Below, piece by piece: positions 1 through 8,837 of a DNA stretch of 38,664 nucleotides (the first letter of the stretch is position 1; every line of letters starts with the position of its first letter). The notes below the pieces were generated by a model. That model did no database searches. It was not told the DNA's origin and saw only the letters and a list, made by a program, of their open reading frames with translations. This DNA is from Methylotenera_A sp040387515. Lineage in GTDB: Bacteria > Pseudomonadota > Gammaproteobacteria > Burkholderiales > Methylophilaceae. The stretch covers positions 1-38,664 of the forward strand of contig JAZKDP010000008.1 of NCBI GenBank assembly GCA_040387515.1, read 5' to 3'. The position numbers were made by a program, and so were the translations under genes.

Positions 1-1
1 T

Positions 2-1102
2 GATATCGAAACGCCTGCTGTACCAGGCAGTACAGACCAAGTGGACCTTAATCTTAATGTTACCGAAAGATCGACGGGTAGTGTGCAATTTGGTGCTGGC
101 TTGTCTAGTAATGAGGGTGTGGTTTTAGGTGTTACCGTCAATCAACAAAACTTCTTAGGTACTGGCAACCGTGTTTCTGCACAAATTAATACAGGTAAAG
201 TGAACACAACTTATTCACTCTCTTATACCGACCCTTACTTTACGCCAGATGGGGTGAGTCGTGGCTTTGATGTGTACAGGCGTGATGTGAATACGCGCTC
301 TTTGGATATTGGTACTTATAATAGTTCGTCATATGGCGCGGGCGTGCGGTTTGGTTTGCCGTTGAGTGAGAAAGACTTCCTCAGTGCAGGCATCACTGCT
401 GACATCACCAAGATTGAGTTGTCAGATAATAGCCCTAAGCAATATTTAGATTTTTGCGGTAATAACAGTGGTTGTAATAGCAACTCCTTGCAATTGGCAT
501 TGGGCTGGACGCATGACTCACGTGATAACACCCTGTTCCCAAATAAAGGTGTTTTGCAAAGGTTGACTGCAGAAACGACAGTACCAGGCTTAGATTTGCA
601 ATATTACAAATTGGAATATAAACATGCTTGGTACAAGGATGTATTTAAAGATGTAACGGTTATGTTGAATGGTGAGTTAGGCTATGCTGATAGTTACGGT
701 GGCAAGGCTTATCCGTTCTTTAAAAACTTCTATGCTGGTGGCGTAAACTCAGTACGTGGTTTTGACAATGGCGCAATTGGTCCGCGCGATTTTGATCCAA
801 CAACAGGTCAAGATTTTGCGGTGGGCGGTACGCGCAGAATAGTGGGTAATGCGGAAGTATTTATTCCTGTTCCTTTAATTAAAAATTCATCACAATTTCG
901 CTTAAGCGCTTTTGTTGATGCCGGTAATGTTTACGCTAAAAATGATTCATTGAGTTTAGGTGAGTTAAGGTATTCGACAGGTGTCGGTATTAGCTGGTTC
1001 TCACCATTTGGACCACTTAAATTAGTGCTTGCAAAACCACTTAATGCGCAAGATGGCGATAAAACTCAAACGCTGCAGTTCCAACTAGGCCAGCAGTTTT
1101 AA
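2..1102 (+). CDS. bamA: Outer membrane protein assembly factor BamA, C-terminal part (5' end outside window)
   Basis: The reading frame is open from base 2, so the gene is cut by the window edge and only about 366 C-terminal residues are present. The visible part covers the end of the last POTRA domain (D-Q-V-D-L-N followed by V-T-E-R-S-T-G-S) and the 16-strand beta-barrel of the Omp85 family. The VRGF motif of barrel loop 6, needed for function in this family, is encoded at 752-763. The protein ends in phenylalanine, the usual C-terminal signature of outer membrane barrels. BamA is the core of the BAM complex that folds and inserts outer membrane proteins. The following skp and lpx genes match the standard betaproteobacterial envelope cluster. 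A GTG at 41 is internal and not a start. Confidence 0.97.
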   Translation, partial: DIETPAVPGSTDQVDLNLNVTERSTGSVQFGAGLSSNEGVVLGVTVNQQNFLGTGNRVSAQINTGKVNTTYSLSYTDPYFTPDGVSRGFDVYRRDVNTRSLDIGTYNSSSYGAGVRFGLPLSEKDFLSAGITADITKIELSDNSPKQYLDFCGNNSGCNSNSLQLALGWTHDSRDNTLFPNKGVLQRLTAETTVPGLDLQYYKLEYKHAWYKDVFKDVTVMLNGELGYADSYGGKAYPFFKNFYAGGVNSVRGFDNGAIGPRDFDPTTGQDFAVGGTRRIVGNAEVFIPVPLIKNSSQFRLSAFVDAGNVYAKNDSLSLGELRYSTGVGISWFSPFGPLKLVLAKPLNAQDGDKTQTLQFQLGQQF

Positions 1103-1153
1103 TAGTAGAATGGGATCATGAGCACTTGAGTTCATGATGTGAGGAGATTGGAA

Positions 1154-1669
1154 TTGAATCAAATGTTAAAAACTTTACTAACTGCTGGTCTATTTACTTT
1201 AATAGCCAGCACAAGTACAAGCTTGATGGCAGCAGAACTTAAGATTGGCTATGTGCAAGTAGATAAAATCTTGCAAGAAGCGCCTCAGACAGCTGAAAGC
1301 GGCAAGAAATTAGAGCGGGAGTTTAGTCCTCGCTCACAAGAGCTTGAGCGCACTCAAAAACAAATTCGTGATATTGAAACCACTTTAGATAAAGAAGGCG
1401 TGACGCTTTCTGAATCAGAGCGCCGTAATAAAGAGCGTGATGTTTCAAATCTTAAAATTGAATTTCAACGCAAACAACGTGAACTGCGTGAAGACATCAA
1501 TTTACGTAAAAATGAAGAGCTTTCAGTTTTGCAGGATCGCATCAACAAGGCGGTACAAACGGTTTCTGAAACCGATGGGTATGATTTGGTCGTTTATGGT
1601 GGTGTGGCCTATGCAAGTAAAAAAATTGATATTACCGATAAAGTATTGAAGCTTTTGGGTAAAAAATAG
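1154..1669 (+). CDS. skp: Periplasmic chaperone Skp/OmpH family
   Basis: Skp is a trimeric periplasmic chaperone that holds unfolded outer membrane proteins on their way to BAM. The protein opens with a signal peptide (M-L-K-T-L-L then a hydrophobic stretch to about A-A-E-L). It continues with the family start K-I-G-Y-V-Q-V-D-K-I-L, then a long charged coiled coil rich in E, K and R, and a C-terminal beta segment (D-L-V-V-Y-G-G-V). The start is uncertain. A Shine-Dalgarno-like GAGGAG at 1141-1146 sits 7 bases before TTG 1154, which is chosen here; ATG 1163 is the main alternative, and GTG 1139 would lie upstream of the ribosome site. It lies 51 bases after bamA in the same direction, so co-transcription is likely. 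Confidence 0.93.
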   Translation: MNQMLKTLLTAGLFTLIASTSTSLMAAELKIGYVQVDKILQEAPQTAESGKKLEREFSPRSQELERTQKQIRDIETTLDKEGVTLSESERRNKERDVSNLKIEFQRKQRELREDINLRKNEELSVLQDRINKAVQTVSETDGYDLVVYGGVAYASKKIDITDKVLKLLGKK

Positions 1670-1740
1670 ATTAAAAAAACTAGGCGCTTAAAATTTCATC
1701 GTTGACTCTCTCAGCGTCTTGTTCTTTGTAAATAATTCTT

Positions 1741-2799
1741 ATGAGCGCCAATTTAACGCTACAACAAATCGTCTATCAATTGGGCGGATTAGTTTCAGGT
1801 GAGCCCAATACGTTAATCAGTCGTGTCGGATCTTTAGCTTTTGCACAAACTGGAGCGATTAGTTTTTTCAGCGAAACTAAATATACGACTCAATTAAATA
1901 ATACGGCTGCAAGTGCCGTTATTATTAAGCCAGAGCATGCTGATCTGACTAAACTGCCCAAAATTATTACTGTTAATCCCTACGCCTATTTTGCTAAATT
2001 ATCTCAATTATTAAATCCTGAAAACGTTGCAATTACAGGTGTGCATGCTACTGCCGTAATAGATGACTCTATTAAATTGCCAGATGACTGCAGCATAGGC
2101 GAAAATGTAGTTTTACAGGCCAATGTAAATATTGGGAGTCATGTGACGATTGGCGCCGGTTGTGTTGTCGAACGCAATGCAACCATCAGCGACAACACAA
2201 TATTAGAAGCGAATGTCACCATTAAACATGGTTCATACATCGGCAAAAACTGTCATTTGTTTTCTGGTTGTATCATCGGTAATGATGGTTTTGGCTATGC
2301 TGAAGAAACTGGCTCAGATAAAAATAAGCACTGGGTGAAAATTCCACAAATAGGCCGTGTGGTTATTCACGATCATGTCGATATTGGCGCTAATACTACG
2401 ATTGATCGCGGTGCAATTGACGACACCGTCATAGAAGAGGGTGTTAAGCTCGATAATTTAATTCAAATTGCCCATAACTGCCGCATTGGGGCGCATACGG
2501 TGATTGCTGGCTGTGTCGGTGTGGCTGGTAGCGCTGTGATTGGCAAGCACTGCAAAATAGGCGGTGCGGCCATGATATTAGGTCATTTGACCATTGCTGA
2601 TGAAGTTACCATTTCACCTGGCAGCATGATTATGCGTTCGATTCACAAAGCAGGCACTTATACTGCATTAATGCCATTTCAAGAACATGACGTTTGGCTT
2701 AAAACAGCAGCGAATATTCGCCATTTAAGTCAATTAACAGATAAAATAAAGACCTTAGAAGAAGCGATTGAAAGATTAACTTCTCAAAGTCAAAAATAG
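1741..2799 (+). CDS. lpxD: UDP-3-O-(3-hydroxyacyl)glucosamine N-acyltransferase LpxD
   Basis: LpxD transfers a second 3-hydroxyacyl chain from acyl-ACP to the 2-amino group of UDP-3-O-acylglucosamine, the third step of lipid A synthesis in the cytoplasm. The N-terminal uridine-binding domain covers roughly residues 1-100. It is followed by a left-handed parallel beta-helix built of hexapeptide repeats (I-G-x-x-V-x type) from about 105 to 310, and a C-terminal helical tail (L-T-D-K-I-K-T-L-E-E-A-I). The catalytic histidine is probably His245 in I-A-H-N-C. At 352 residues it is close to the family length. The ATG at 1741 has no clear Shine-Dalgarno sequence. The 71-base gap after skp contains no convincing promoter. 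Confidence 0.97.
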   Translation: MSANLTLQQIVYQLGGLVSGEPNTLISRVGSLAFAQTGAISFFSETKYTTQLNNTAASAVIIKPEHADLTKLPKIITVNPYAYFAKLSQLLNPENVAITGVHATAVIDDSIKLPDDCSIGENVVLQANVNIGSHVTIGAGCVVERNATISDNTILEANVTIKHGSYIGKNCHLFSGCIIGNDGFGYAEETGSDKNKHWVKIPQIGRVVIHDHVDIGANTTIDRGAIDDTVIEEGVKLDNLIQIAHNCRIGAHTVIAGCVGVAGSAVIGKHCKIGGAAMILGHLTIADEVTISPGSMIMRSIHKAGTYTALMPFQEHDVWLKTAANIRHLSQLTDKIKTLEEAIERLTSQSQK

Positions 2800-2807
2800 A
2801 GACCGAT

Positions 2808-3287
2808 ATGGCAGATAACGCAATAAATAAAAACGACACAAGTGGCATGGACATTCATGAAATTCTCGATCACTTGCCACATCGTTATCCATTTGTATTA
2901 ATCGATCGTGTTCTTTCAATGGAGATAGGCAAAGAAATTACCGCATTGAAAAATGTGAGTGTGAATGAACCATTTTTCCCGGGGCATTTTCCTTATCATC
3001 CTGTGATGCCAGGTGTATTGATTGTCGAAGCCATGGCACAAGCTGCGGCGATTCTTTCCTTTAAAACAATGGGTACCAAACCGACTGATGATTCAGTCTA
3101 TTATTTCGCCGGTATTGATAGTGCGCGTTTTAAAAAACCCGTTTCGCCAGGTGACCAAATTATTTTAAACGTCAAGATTGATCGCATTTTAAAAGGCATT
3201 TGGAAGTACTCAGGCGTTGCTACCGTGGATGGTACAGTTGTGGCAGAAGCAAATATGATGTGTATTTTGAAAGCAATAGAAAAGTAA
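2808..3287 (+). CDS. fabZ: 3-hydroxyacyl-ACP dehydratase FabZ
   Basis: FabZ removes water from 3-hydroxyacyl-ACP to give trans-2-enoyl-ACP, and so competes with LpxA/LpxD for the same hydroxyacyl-ACP pool. The hot-dog fold shows the family motifs: H-R-Y-P-F near residue 25, the catalytic His60 in P-G-H-F-P and Glu74 in L-I-V-E-A-M-A-Q. The 159 residues are slightly longer than usual because of about 13 extra N-terminal residues; an internal ATG at 2847 (M-D-I-H-E-I-L) is a plausible alternative start. It follows lpxD by 8 bases and is surely in the same operon. Placement among the lpx genes is standard in proteobacteria. Confidence 0.97.
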   Translation: MADNAINKNDTSGMDIHEILDHLPHRYPFVLIDRVLSMEIGKEITALKNVSVNEPFFPGHFPYHPVMPGVLIVEAMAQAAAILSFKTMGTKPTDDSVYYFAGIDSARFKKPVSPGDQIILNVKIDRILKGIWKYSGVATVDGTVVAEANMMCILKAIEK

Positions 3288-3349
3288 TATAAATCAATTA
3301 ATTAACTTGATAAGTTAAAGTAAATAATTAAATAGTCAGAATTAAATCA

Positions 3350-4129
3350 ATGTCCGCCAAAATACATCCAACTGCCATTATTGATCCTAAAGCTGAACTC
3401 GACTCCAGCGTAACAGTTGGTGCTTATTCAACTATTGGTGCACATGTAAAAGTAGGGGCTGATACACGTATTGCAAGCCATGTGGTGCTAAAAGGCCCAA
3501 CTACTATTGGTAAAAATAATCAGATTTTTCAATTTTCATCGTTAGGCGAAGCACCACAAGATAAAAAATATCGTGATGAGCCAACCACATTGGAAATTGG
3601 TGATAACAATACCATTCGTGAATTTTGTACCTTTAATCGTGGCACGACTCAAGATAAAGGCATCACCAAAATCGGCAATGATAACTGGATTATGGCTTAT
3701 GTGCATATTGCCCACGATTGTACAATCGGCAACAACACTATTTTGGCCAATAATAGCTCGCTCGCTGGCCATGTTGATATTCATGATTATGCTATTTTGG
3801 GTGGATTTACTTTGATTCACCAGTTTTGCAAAGTTGGTGCACATGTGATTACCGCAGTTGGTTCTGTAGTTTTCAAAGACATTCCACCTTATGTGACCGC
3901 TGCTGGTTACGATGCTAAACCGCATGGTATTAATTCAGAAGGCTTAAAACGTCGTGGATATAGCCCAGAGAGTATCACGCAAATAAAACGTGCTTATAAA
4001 GCGTTATATCGCAACAGTTTAACGCTTGAAGAAGCTAAATTAGAGTTAGCAAGCATGCAAAAAGATTGTCCGGAAATTGCAATGCTGACTGATTTTCTAC
4101 ACATCTCAACCCGCGGCATTGTCCGTTAA
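3350..4129 (+). CDS. lpxA: Acyl-ACP--UDP-N-acetylglucosamine O-acyltransferase LpxA
   Basis: LpxA catalyses the first step of lipid A synthesis, moving a 3-hydroxyacyl chain from ACP to the 3-OH of UDP-GlcNAc. The first 190 residues are hexapeptide repeats forming a left-handed beta-helix, with the catalytic histidine at about His122 in Y-V-H-I-A-H-D-C. The C-terminal helical part (S-E-G-L-K-R-R-G-Y-S) is the usual LpxA tail. Length 259 fits the family. The 62-base gap from fabZ holds a small AT-only hairpin (3302-3318). The start ATG has no obvious ribosome-binding site. Confidence 0.97.
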   Translation: MSAKIHPTAIIDPKAELDSSVTVGAYSTIGAHVKVGADTRIASHVVLKGPTTIGKNNQIFQFSSLGEAPQDKKYRDEPTTLEIGDNNTIREFCTFNRGTTQDKGITKIGNDNWIMAYVHIAHDCTIGNNTILANNSSLAGHVDIHDYAILGGFTLIHQFCKVGAHVITAVGSVVFKDIPPYVTAAGYDAKPHGINSEGLKRRGYSPESITQIKRAYKALYRNSLTLEEAKLELASMQKDCPEIAMLTDFLHISTRGIVR

Positions 4130-4139
4130 TCCACACAAA

Positions 4140-5300
4140 ATGTCAAAAATTGCGATCGTGGCAGGCGAAGCCTCAGGGGATTTGTTGGGTAGCCACCTAA
4201 TCCGTGCTTTAAAAGCAAAGCGGCCTGATTTAACCTTTATCGGTATTGCAGGGCCAAAGATGATCAGTGAAGGCGCTCGCTCATTATTTTCACTAGAGAA
4301 ATTATCTGTGCGCGGCTATATAGAAGTGCTTATGCATCTTAGAGGTTTGCTTAAGCTGCGTAAGAGCTTATTTGCGCAATTATTAACTGAAAAACCTGCT
4401 GTATTTATTGGTATTGATGCGCCCGACTTTAATTTTTGGTTAGAACGAAAATTTAAAAACAAAGGTATTCCAGCAATTCATTACGTTGGTCCATCTATAT
4501 GGGCGTGGCGTGGTGGGCGGATGGGTAAAATCAAACGTGCTGTATCGCATGTATTGGCTTTATTCCCATTTGAGCCCGCTTTATATCAGGCGGCTAATGT
4601 GCCGGTTACTTATGTGGGGCATCCTCTTGCAGATGAATTGCCACTAGAACCTGATCAACGTGCAGCGCGTGAAGTGCTCAAAATTAAGCAGGATATATTG
4701 GTGGTCGCCATGCTGCCGGGCAGTCGCCAAAGTGAAGTAAAACAACATGCGGCATTATTCGTCAAAACCGCACATTTGCTGACGCTAAAGTATGCTCATA
4801 CACAGTATTCAGGCATACAATTTTTAGTCCCATTGATAACGCGCGAAACGCGCAATATTTTTGAGGATGCCATCCATCAAACCTATGTGGAATATCCTGA
4901 TATGGATATAGACCTACAACTACTATTTGGGCATGCGCACGATGCCATGGAAGCGGCAGATGTTGTAATTGTAGCTTCTGGTACAGCTACACTGGAAGCC
5001 GCTTTGTTGAAGCGTCCCATGGTGATTACGTATCGGATGCCTGCGTTAAGTTGGTGGATGCTCAAGCGAATGCGTTATCAACCTTACGTTGGATTACCCA
5101 ATATTTTGACAGGTAAGTTTTTAGTGCCAGAATTGTTGCAAGATGATGCGACACCTCAAAAGCTAGCAGATACAACACAGCGTTTATTAAGTGACTCAAC
5201 TTATGTTGCTGAAATAAAACAAGAGTTCACTAAAATCCATTTAAGCTTAAAACAAAATACTGCAGAAAAAGCGGCCAACGTTATTTTAAGTTATTTATAA
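4140..5300 (+). CDS. lpxB: Lipid A disaccharide synthase LpxB
   Basis: LpxB is a GT19 family glycosyltransferase that condenses UDP-diacylglucosamine with lipid X to give the lipid A disaccharide, at the inner face of the inner membrane. The N-terminus I-A-I-V-A-G-E-A-S-G-D is the family hallmark. S-I-W-A-W-R, G-H-P-L-A-D and M-L-P-G-S-R further along are typical conserved blocks. ATG 4140 is chosen because it places M-S-K directly before the first strand. A TTG at 4119 would add seven residues and overlap lpxA by 11 bases. The gene is 10 bases downstream of the lpxA stop, so translation is probably coupled. Confidence 0.97.
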   Translation: MSKIAIVAGEASGDLLGSHLIRALKAKRPDLTFIGIAGPKMISEGARSLFSLEKLSVRGYIEVLMHLRGLLKLRKSLFAQLLTEKPAVFIGIDAPDFNFWLERKFKNKGIPAIHYVGPSIWAWRGGRMGKIKRAVSHVLALFPFEPALYQAANVPVTYVGHPLADELPLEPDQRAAREVLKIKQDILVVAMLPGSRQSEVKQHAALFVKTAHLLTLKYAHTQYSGIQFLVPLITRETRNIFEDAIHQTYVEYPDMDIDLQLLFGHAHDAMEAADVVIVASGTATLEAALLKRPMVITYRMPALSWWMLKRMRYQPYVGLPNILTGKFLVPELLQDDATPQKLADTTQRLLSDSTYVAEIKQEFTKIHLSLKQNTAEKAANVILSYL

Positions 5301-5320
5301 CTTTTATTTATCTAAAATAA

Positions 5321-5911
5321 TTGGTAGAAAATAGTCTTATTTGTGGCGTTGATGAAGCAGGGCGTGGCCCGCTTGCTGGCGGTGTGTATGCAGCAGCGGT
5401 TATTTTGGATATTAATCAACCCATCATTGGTTTAGCCGACTCTAAGAAACTATCTGAAAAAAAACGTGACTTTTTAAGCGCTGAAATTAAAGCTAAAGCG
5501 CTCGCTTGGGCAATTGCCAGTTGTACTGCGCAAGAAGTCGATGAGATCAATATTTTGCAAGCTAGTCTGTTAGCCATGAAGCGTGCAATAGAAGCTATGC
5601 AATTGCAATTTAACATCATGCCCAACTTAGTTCAGGTAGACGGTAATAAATGCCCAAAAATCGATTTGCCCTGCGAAGCGATTGTTCAAGGTGATAGTAA
5701 AGTACAGGCTATTTCTGCGGCTTCTATACTAGCTAAAGTCGCGCGCGATGCAGAATGTTACGCGCTAGATAAAATCTATCCGCAATATGCTTTTGCCAAA
5801 CACAAAGGCTATCCTACGGCCTTACATTTGCAAATGCTAACCCAATATGGCGTAACGCCAATACATCGTAATAGCTACGCTCCAGTAAGGCGCCTATTAA
5901 ACCAACAATAA
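5321..5911 (+). CDS. rnhB: Ribonuclease HII
   Basis: RNase HII cuts the RNA strand of RNA-DNA hybrids and removes single ribonucleotides misincorporated in DNA. The N-terminal G-V-D-E-A-G-R-G-P-L-A-G block carries the first catalytic Asp-Glu pair, L-A-D-S-K-K-L follows, and a further aspartate sits in V-Q-V-D-G-N. The C-terminal half has S-I-L-A-K-V-A-R-D and H-K-G-Y-P-T, all as in the family. No ATG fits: TTG 5321 (or GTG 5324) is the likely start, 20 bases after lpxB. The last 15 bases overlap the 3' end of the convergent methyltransferase gene. Confidence 0.95.
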   Translation: MVENSLICGVDEAGRGPLAGGVYAAAVILDINQPIIGLADSKKLSEKKRDFLSAEIKAKALAWAIASCTAQEVDEINILQASLLAMKRAIEAMQLQFNIMPNLVQVDGNKCPKIDLPCEAIVQGDSKVQAISAASILAKVARDAECYALDKIYPQYAFAKHKGYPTALHLQMLTQYGVTPIHRNSYAPVRRLLNQQ

Positions 5912-6610
5912 AAATACAGTAGGCCGCTTGTGTAAATCTGGCATTGGCGATTGTTTCCAGCTTGCAATCGTTTTTGTTGCAATCATCTCTGTATTAAGGC
6001 TGATATCGCAGGCAATACATAACTTTGTATTAGGGTGGCACGTGCTTAAAATAGCCTCAAGCATATGTTGATTTCGATAGGGCGTTTCAATAAAAATCTG
6101 TGTTTCTTTGTGGGTTAAAGAGCGCTTTTCAATTTCTTTAAGTCTTAAGGTGCGCGCTTGTTTGTCTACTGGCAAGTAACCCAAAAATGCAAATTGTTGA
6201 CCATTCAATCCTGAAGCCATCAGGCTTAATAAAATGGAACTTGGCCCAACAAAAGGGGTAACTTTGATATTTTTTTGGTGGGCAAGTGCTATTAATTTTG
6301 CGCCAGGGTCAGCAACACCAGGACAGCCTGCATCACTCATTAAACCAATGTCTTGGCCTGCCAGCAAAGGTTTTAATAATGTCGAAACATCTTTATCATC
6401 AGTATGCTCATTCAGCAAATGAAGTGTTAATTCGCGCACAGGTTTTAGCGTTTTTATCGTGCTTAAAAAATGACGTGCAGATTTTTCGCTTTCCACAATA
6501 AATATATCTAGTTTTTGCACGAAAGAAACCACATCAGGCGGCAAAACGCTGGTGATATTGTCATCGCCCAGCGTGACAGGAACAAGATAGAGTGTACCGA
6601 ATTTAGACAA
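5897..6610 (-). CDS. SAM-dependent methyltransferase of the RsmI (tetrapyrrole methylase) family
   Basis: The 237-residue protein belongs to the tetrapyrrole-methylase fold family that includes the 16S rRNA 2'-O-methyltransferase RsmI. Visible family blocks are the N-terminal G-T-L-Y-L-V-P, the SAM-binding G-L-M-S-D-A-G-C-P-G-V-A-D-P-G, V-G-P-S-S-I-L-L-S-L-M-A-S-G-L-N and I-F-I-E-T-P-Y-R-N. It is shorter than typical RsmI (about 280 residues), lacks the C-terminal extension, and replaces the usual P-I-G-N-L-x-D loop with P-V-T-L-G-D-D-N-I. It may therefore be a paralogue with a different substrate. The gene converges on rnhB and the two overlap by 15 bases. Confidence 0.85.
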   Translation of the reverse strand: MSKFGTLYLVPVTLGDDNITSVLPPDVVSFVQKLDIFIVESEKSARHFLSTIKTLKPVRELTLHLLNEHTDDKDVSTLLKPLLAGQDIGLMSDAGCPGVADPGAKLIALAHQKNIKVTPFVGPSSILLSLMASGLNGQQFAFLGYLPVDKQARTLRLKEIEKRSLTHKETQIFIETPYRNQHMLEAILSTCHPNTKLCIACDISLNTEMIATKTIASWKQSPMPDLHKRPTVFLLLV

Positions 6611-6664
6611 AATAAATTTTGACCTTATAGTTCTTTTTAATGTGATTTTTTAACTTATAGCGCG

Positions 6665-8131
6665 TTAATATTTTACTTGTGCTCTGTAAGTGAGAGTGGT
6701 TTTGCCTTCTGCGGGTATTTCAATTTTCCACACAGCTAGGTGACTATTGGCTTTAGTGTGAGGGTGACTTTCACTCAATACTTTCCAATCGCCGCTAATG
6801 GGCTCTTGTACGGTAACGGTAACTTTTTCTTTTTTAGCATTTTTTAATGTCAGTTCAAATGCACTTTCGTACAATTGATTGGTTTTGGATGGCTTAGGTA
6901 GCACTTTAAAGTCAGTTTGTTTTTTGTCAGCAGTTACATCAAATGCCTCACCCAATTTTAAGCGCACGGTTTCATTTTTTGGCGTGTGATCGATATTATC
7001 TTCACCTACAAATTGTGCGTTACCTTTGCTATCTTTTTTGTACACGCGCAATATGCCTTTAGGCAATGGCATGCCCAGTTTGCTGGTTTCTTTGTTTTCA
7101 AATTCAATGAAAACGCCAACTTTCATTTTGCTGCCAATTTCACCATATTGACTCTGATAGTAATAATCTGCTCCAGTTAACACCAACTCTTTTTTTACTG
7201 GCACGTTACTAGCTGATAGCAAGGCAACTTGTTTGGTTTGATTGTCATTGATGCTTGTTGGACGATCAAGTGTGTATAAGTGATATTCCAGCAAAGATTC
7301 CTCTGCCATTGGCGCAGCAGCTTCTGCCATCATCATATCGTTTTTACGCATTTGCATGGCCATTGCGCGTGGAGATTGCTGCACACGATTCACGTCACCC
7401 GCGACCAATTGCAATTTAGCGTTTTTATATGTGGTTCCGCTGGTATTGGTTAATGTTACCCAGCCGGATAAATCTAATTGATTTTCTTTGTCGTTTAGCT
7501 CGGCTACATAATCTGCTTTCCAAGCCAATCCGCCAGTTAAGTAGCTTAATTCAACGGTTTGGTCATTGGCACCTTTATTATTGAATTGTGTCACCAGCGT
7601 TGGCCTGTCGCGCAAGTTGGCCGGCACGTCGTCATAAACAATACGGTTGGTAGAAACACCTGTTTCAATGCGATTACCTACTTTAAGCACCACGCCATGA
7701 TTGGCGGATAAGACTGTGGCTTGTTCGACTGTTTCTGCACCTGTTGTTGGATGTGTTTTCACCAAGCCAACAGTTTTCCCTACATATTTTTCGAGTAATT
7801 TTTCTGGAGTTAGCAAATCAAAATCAAAATTTTGTTCTAATAAAGTTAAGCTATCAGGGGCGTTAATGCTGCGTAGCAGCGCAGTTTCAGGGCTGATTCT
7901 TGCACTGACATCGCGTAGTGCAAGTGCATTTAAGCCAGATTTTAATTTCACTTTACGCGTATCTTTAACTAGTGCTAAATCACCATTGTAAATAGTGACT
8001 GCCACACTTTGTTGGTCATTCAACGTGCTTTGAGTCTCATCTGAAATATTGATTGAATTGTTATCCAAGGCAAATGCTCCCATTGACAAAATACTGGTGA
8101 TTGCTAAAACAACTGAACGACGTTTAAACAT
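6665..8131 (-). CDS. Secreted DUF4139 domain protein of unknown function
   Basis: The 488-residue product begins with a signal peptide (M-F-K-R-R-S-V-V-L-A-I then S-M-G-A-F-A), so it is exported. The C-terminal two thirds match the DUF4139 pattern: Y-L-T-G-G-L-A-W-K-A-D-Y followed by L-S-G-W-V-T-L-T-N-T-S-G, then the closing L-T-Y-R-A-Q-V. A methionine- and alanine-rich stretch (about M-A-M-Q-M to M-A-E-E) lies mid-protein. ATG 8131 is chosen because GGGAG precedes it on the minus strand. A longer frame from 8182 has no ribosome site and would hide the signal peptide. The biological role is not known to me. Confidence 0.85.
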   Translation of the reverse strand: MFKRRSVVLAITSILSMGAFALDNNSINISDETQSTLNDQQSVAVTIYNGDLALVKDTRKVKLKSGLNALALRDVSARISPETALLRSINAPDSLTLLEQNFDFDLLTPEKLLEKYVGKTVGLVKTHPTTGAETVEQATVLSANHGVVLKVGNRIETGVSTNRIVYDDVPANLRDRPTLVTQFNNKGANDQTVELSYLTGGLAWKADYVAELNDKENQLDLSGWVTLTNTSGTTYKNAKLQLVAGDVNRVQQSPRAMAMQMRKNDMMMAEAAAPMAEESLLEYHLYTLDRPTSINDNQTKQVALLSASNVPVKKELVLTGADYYYQSQYGEIGSKMKVGVFIEFENKETSKLGMPLPKGILRVYKKDSKGNAQFVGEDNIDHTPKNETVRLKLGEAFDVTADKKQTDFKVLPKPSKTNQLYESAFELTLKNAKKEKVTVTVQEPISGDWKVLSESHPHTKANSHLAVWKIEIPAEGKTTLTYRAQVKY

Positions 8132-8187
8132 ATTGAATCTCCCAAACGGTGATGGATAACTGATGATGGGTAATGAACGCATCTACT

Positions 8188-8769
8188 TTAAATTACGCTG
8201 ACACCTTCGTTATTAAGCATGGTAATCAGCTTGATTAAAGGTAAGCCAATCAGCGCATTTGGATCATCACCCACCATGCGTTCAATTAACGCAACGCCTA
8301 AGCCTTCAGATTTAGCACTGCCAGCACAATGATAGGGCTGCTCTTTAGCTAAATAGTTTTCAATTTGTGCGTCCGTTAATTGTCTAAAACGCACCAAATA
8401 CGGTACGACTTCGGCTTGCATATTGCCAGTAGCGGCATTAAATAAGCAAAGTGCACTGTGAAAAGTCACTTCACGGCCGCGCATCATTTTTAATTGGTTT
8501 GTGGCATTGCTGTGGTTCAGTGGTTTGCCCAATTGCTCACCATCCAAAGTCGCTACTTGGTCACAGCCAATGATTAAAGCATGTGGGTATTCACTGCCAA
8601 TTTTTCTTGCTTTAGCTTGCGCTAATCTTAAAGCGGTTTCGTGCGGCTTTTCATTTTCTAAGATTGTTTCATCTACGTTAGGCGAAATGCAACTAAAGGG
8701 TAGTTGTAGCTTTTGTAGCAACTCACGCCTGAAAATAGAGGAAGAAGCTAGAATAAGTATTTGTTTCAT
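8188..8769 (-). CDS. yceF: Maf family nucleotide pyrophosphatase, YceF type (7-methyl-GTP pyrophosphatase)
   Basis: Maf proteins hydrolyse non-canonical or modified nucleoside triphosphates to monophosphates. The start I-L-A-S-S-S-I-F-R-R-E-L-L is the family phosphate-binding block. S-P-N-V-D-E-T, I-I-G-C-D-Q-V-A and the C-terminal G-D-D-P-N-A-L-I-G-L-P-L follow E. coli YceF, which acts on 7-methyl-GTP, more closely than YhdE. The 193 residues match the family. There is no Shine-Dalgarno sequence before ATG 8769, and the U-run of a strong terminator ends only about a dozen bases upstream, leaving little room for a separate promoter. Confidence 0.92.
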   Translation of the reverse strand: MKQILILASSSIFRRELLQKLQLPFSCISPNVDETILENEKPHETALRLAQAKARKIGSEYPHALIIGCDQVATLDGEQLGKPLNHSNATNQLKMMRGREVTFHSALCLFNAATGNMQAEVVPYLVRFRQLTDAQIENYLAKEQPYHCAGSAKSEGLGVALIERMVGDDPNALIGLPLIKLITMLNNEGVSVI

Positions 8770-8787
8770 TATGTTTTATTAAAAATA

Positions 8788-8818
8788 AAAGCCGATAGCT
8801 TGACTAACTATCGGCTTT
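8788..8818 (-). terminator. Rho-independent terminator downstream of the pyruvate carboxylase B gene
   Basis: A perfect 11-bp inverted repeat (AAAGCCGATAG at 8788-8798 and CTATCGGCTTT at 8808-8818) encloses a 9-base loop. Read on the minus strand it is followed by a T-rich tail (TTTTATTTTT). It starts 20 bases past the stop codon at 8838 and ends about 19 bases before the maf start. Confidence 0.88.
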
Positions 8819-8837
8819 AAAATCATCCTTATCAATA

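Noticed and set aside
1702..1741. TTGACT before lpxD as a promoter
   Set aside because: No acceptable -10 box at 16-18 bases; the nearest AATAAT is 23 bases away.
3542..3925. 127-codon open frame antisense to lpxA
   Set aside because: lpxA is fully supported here; the antisense frame comes from the hexapeptide repeats and codon bias.
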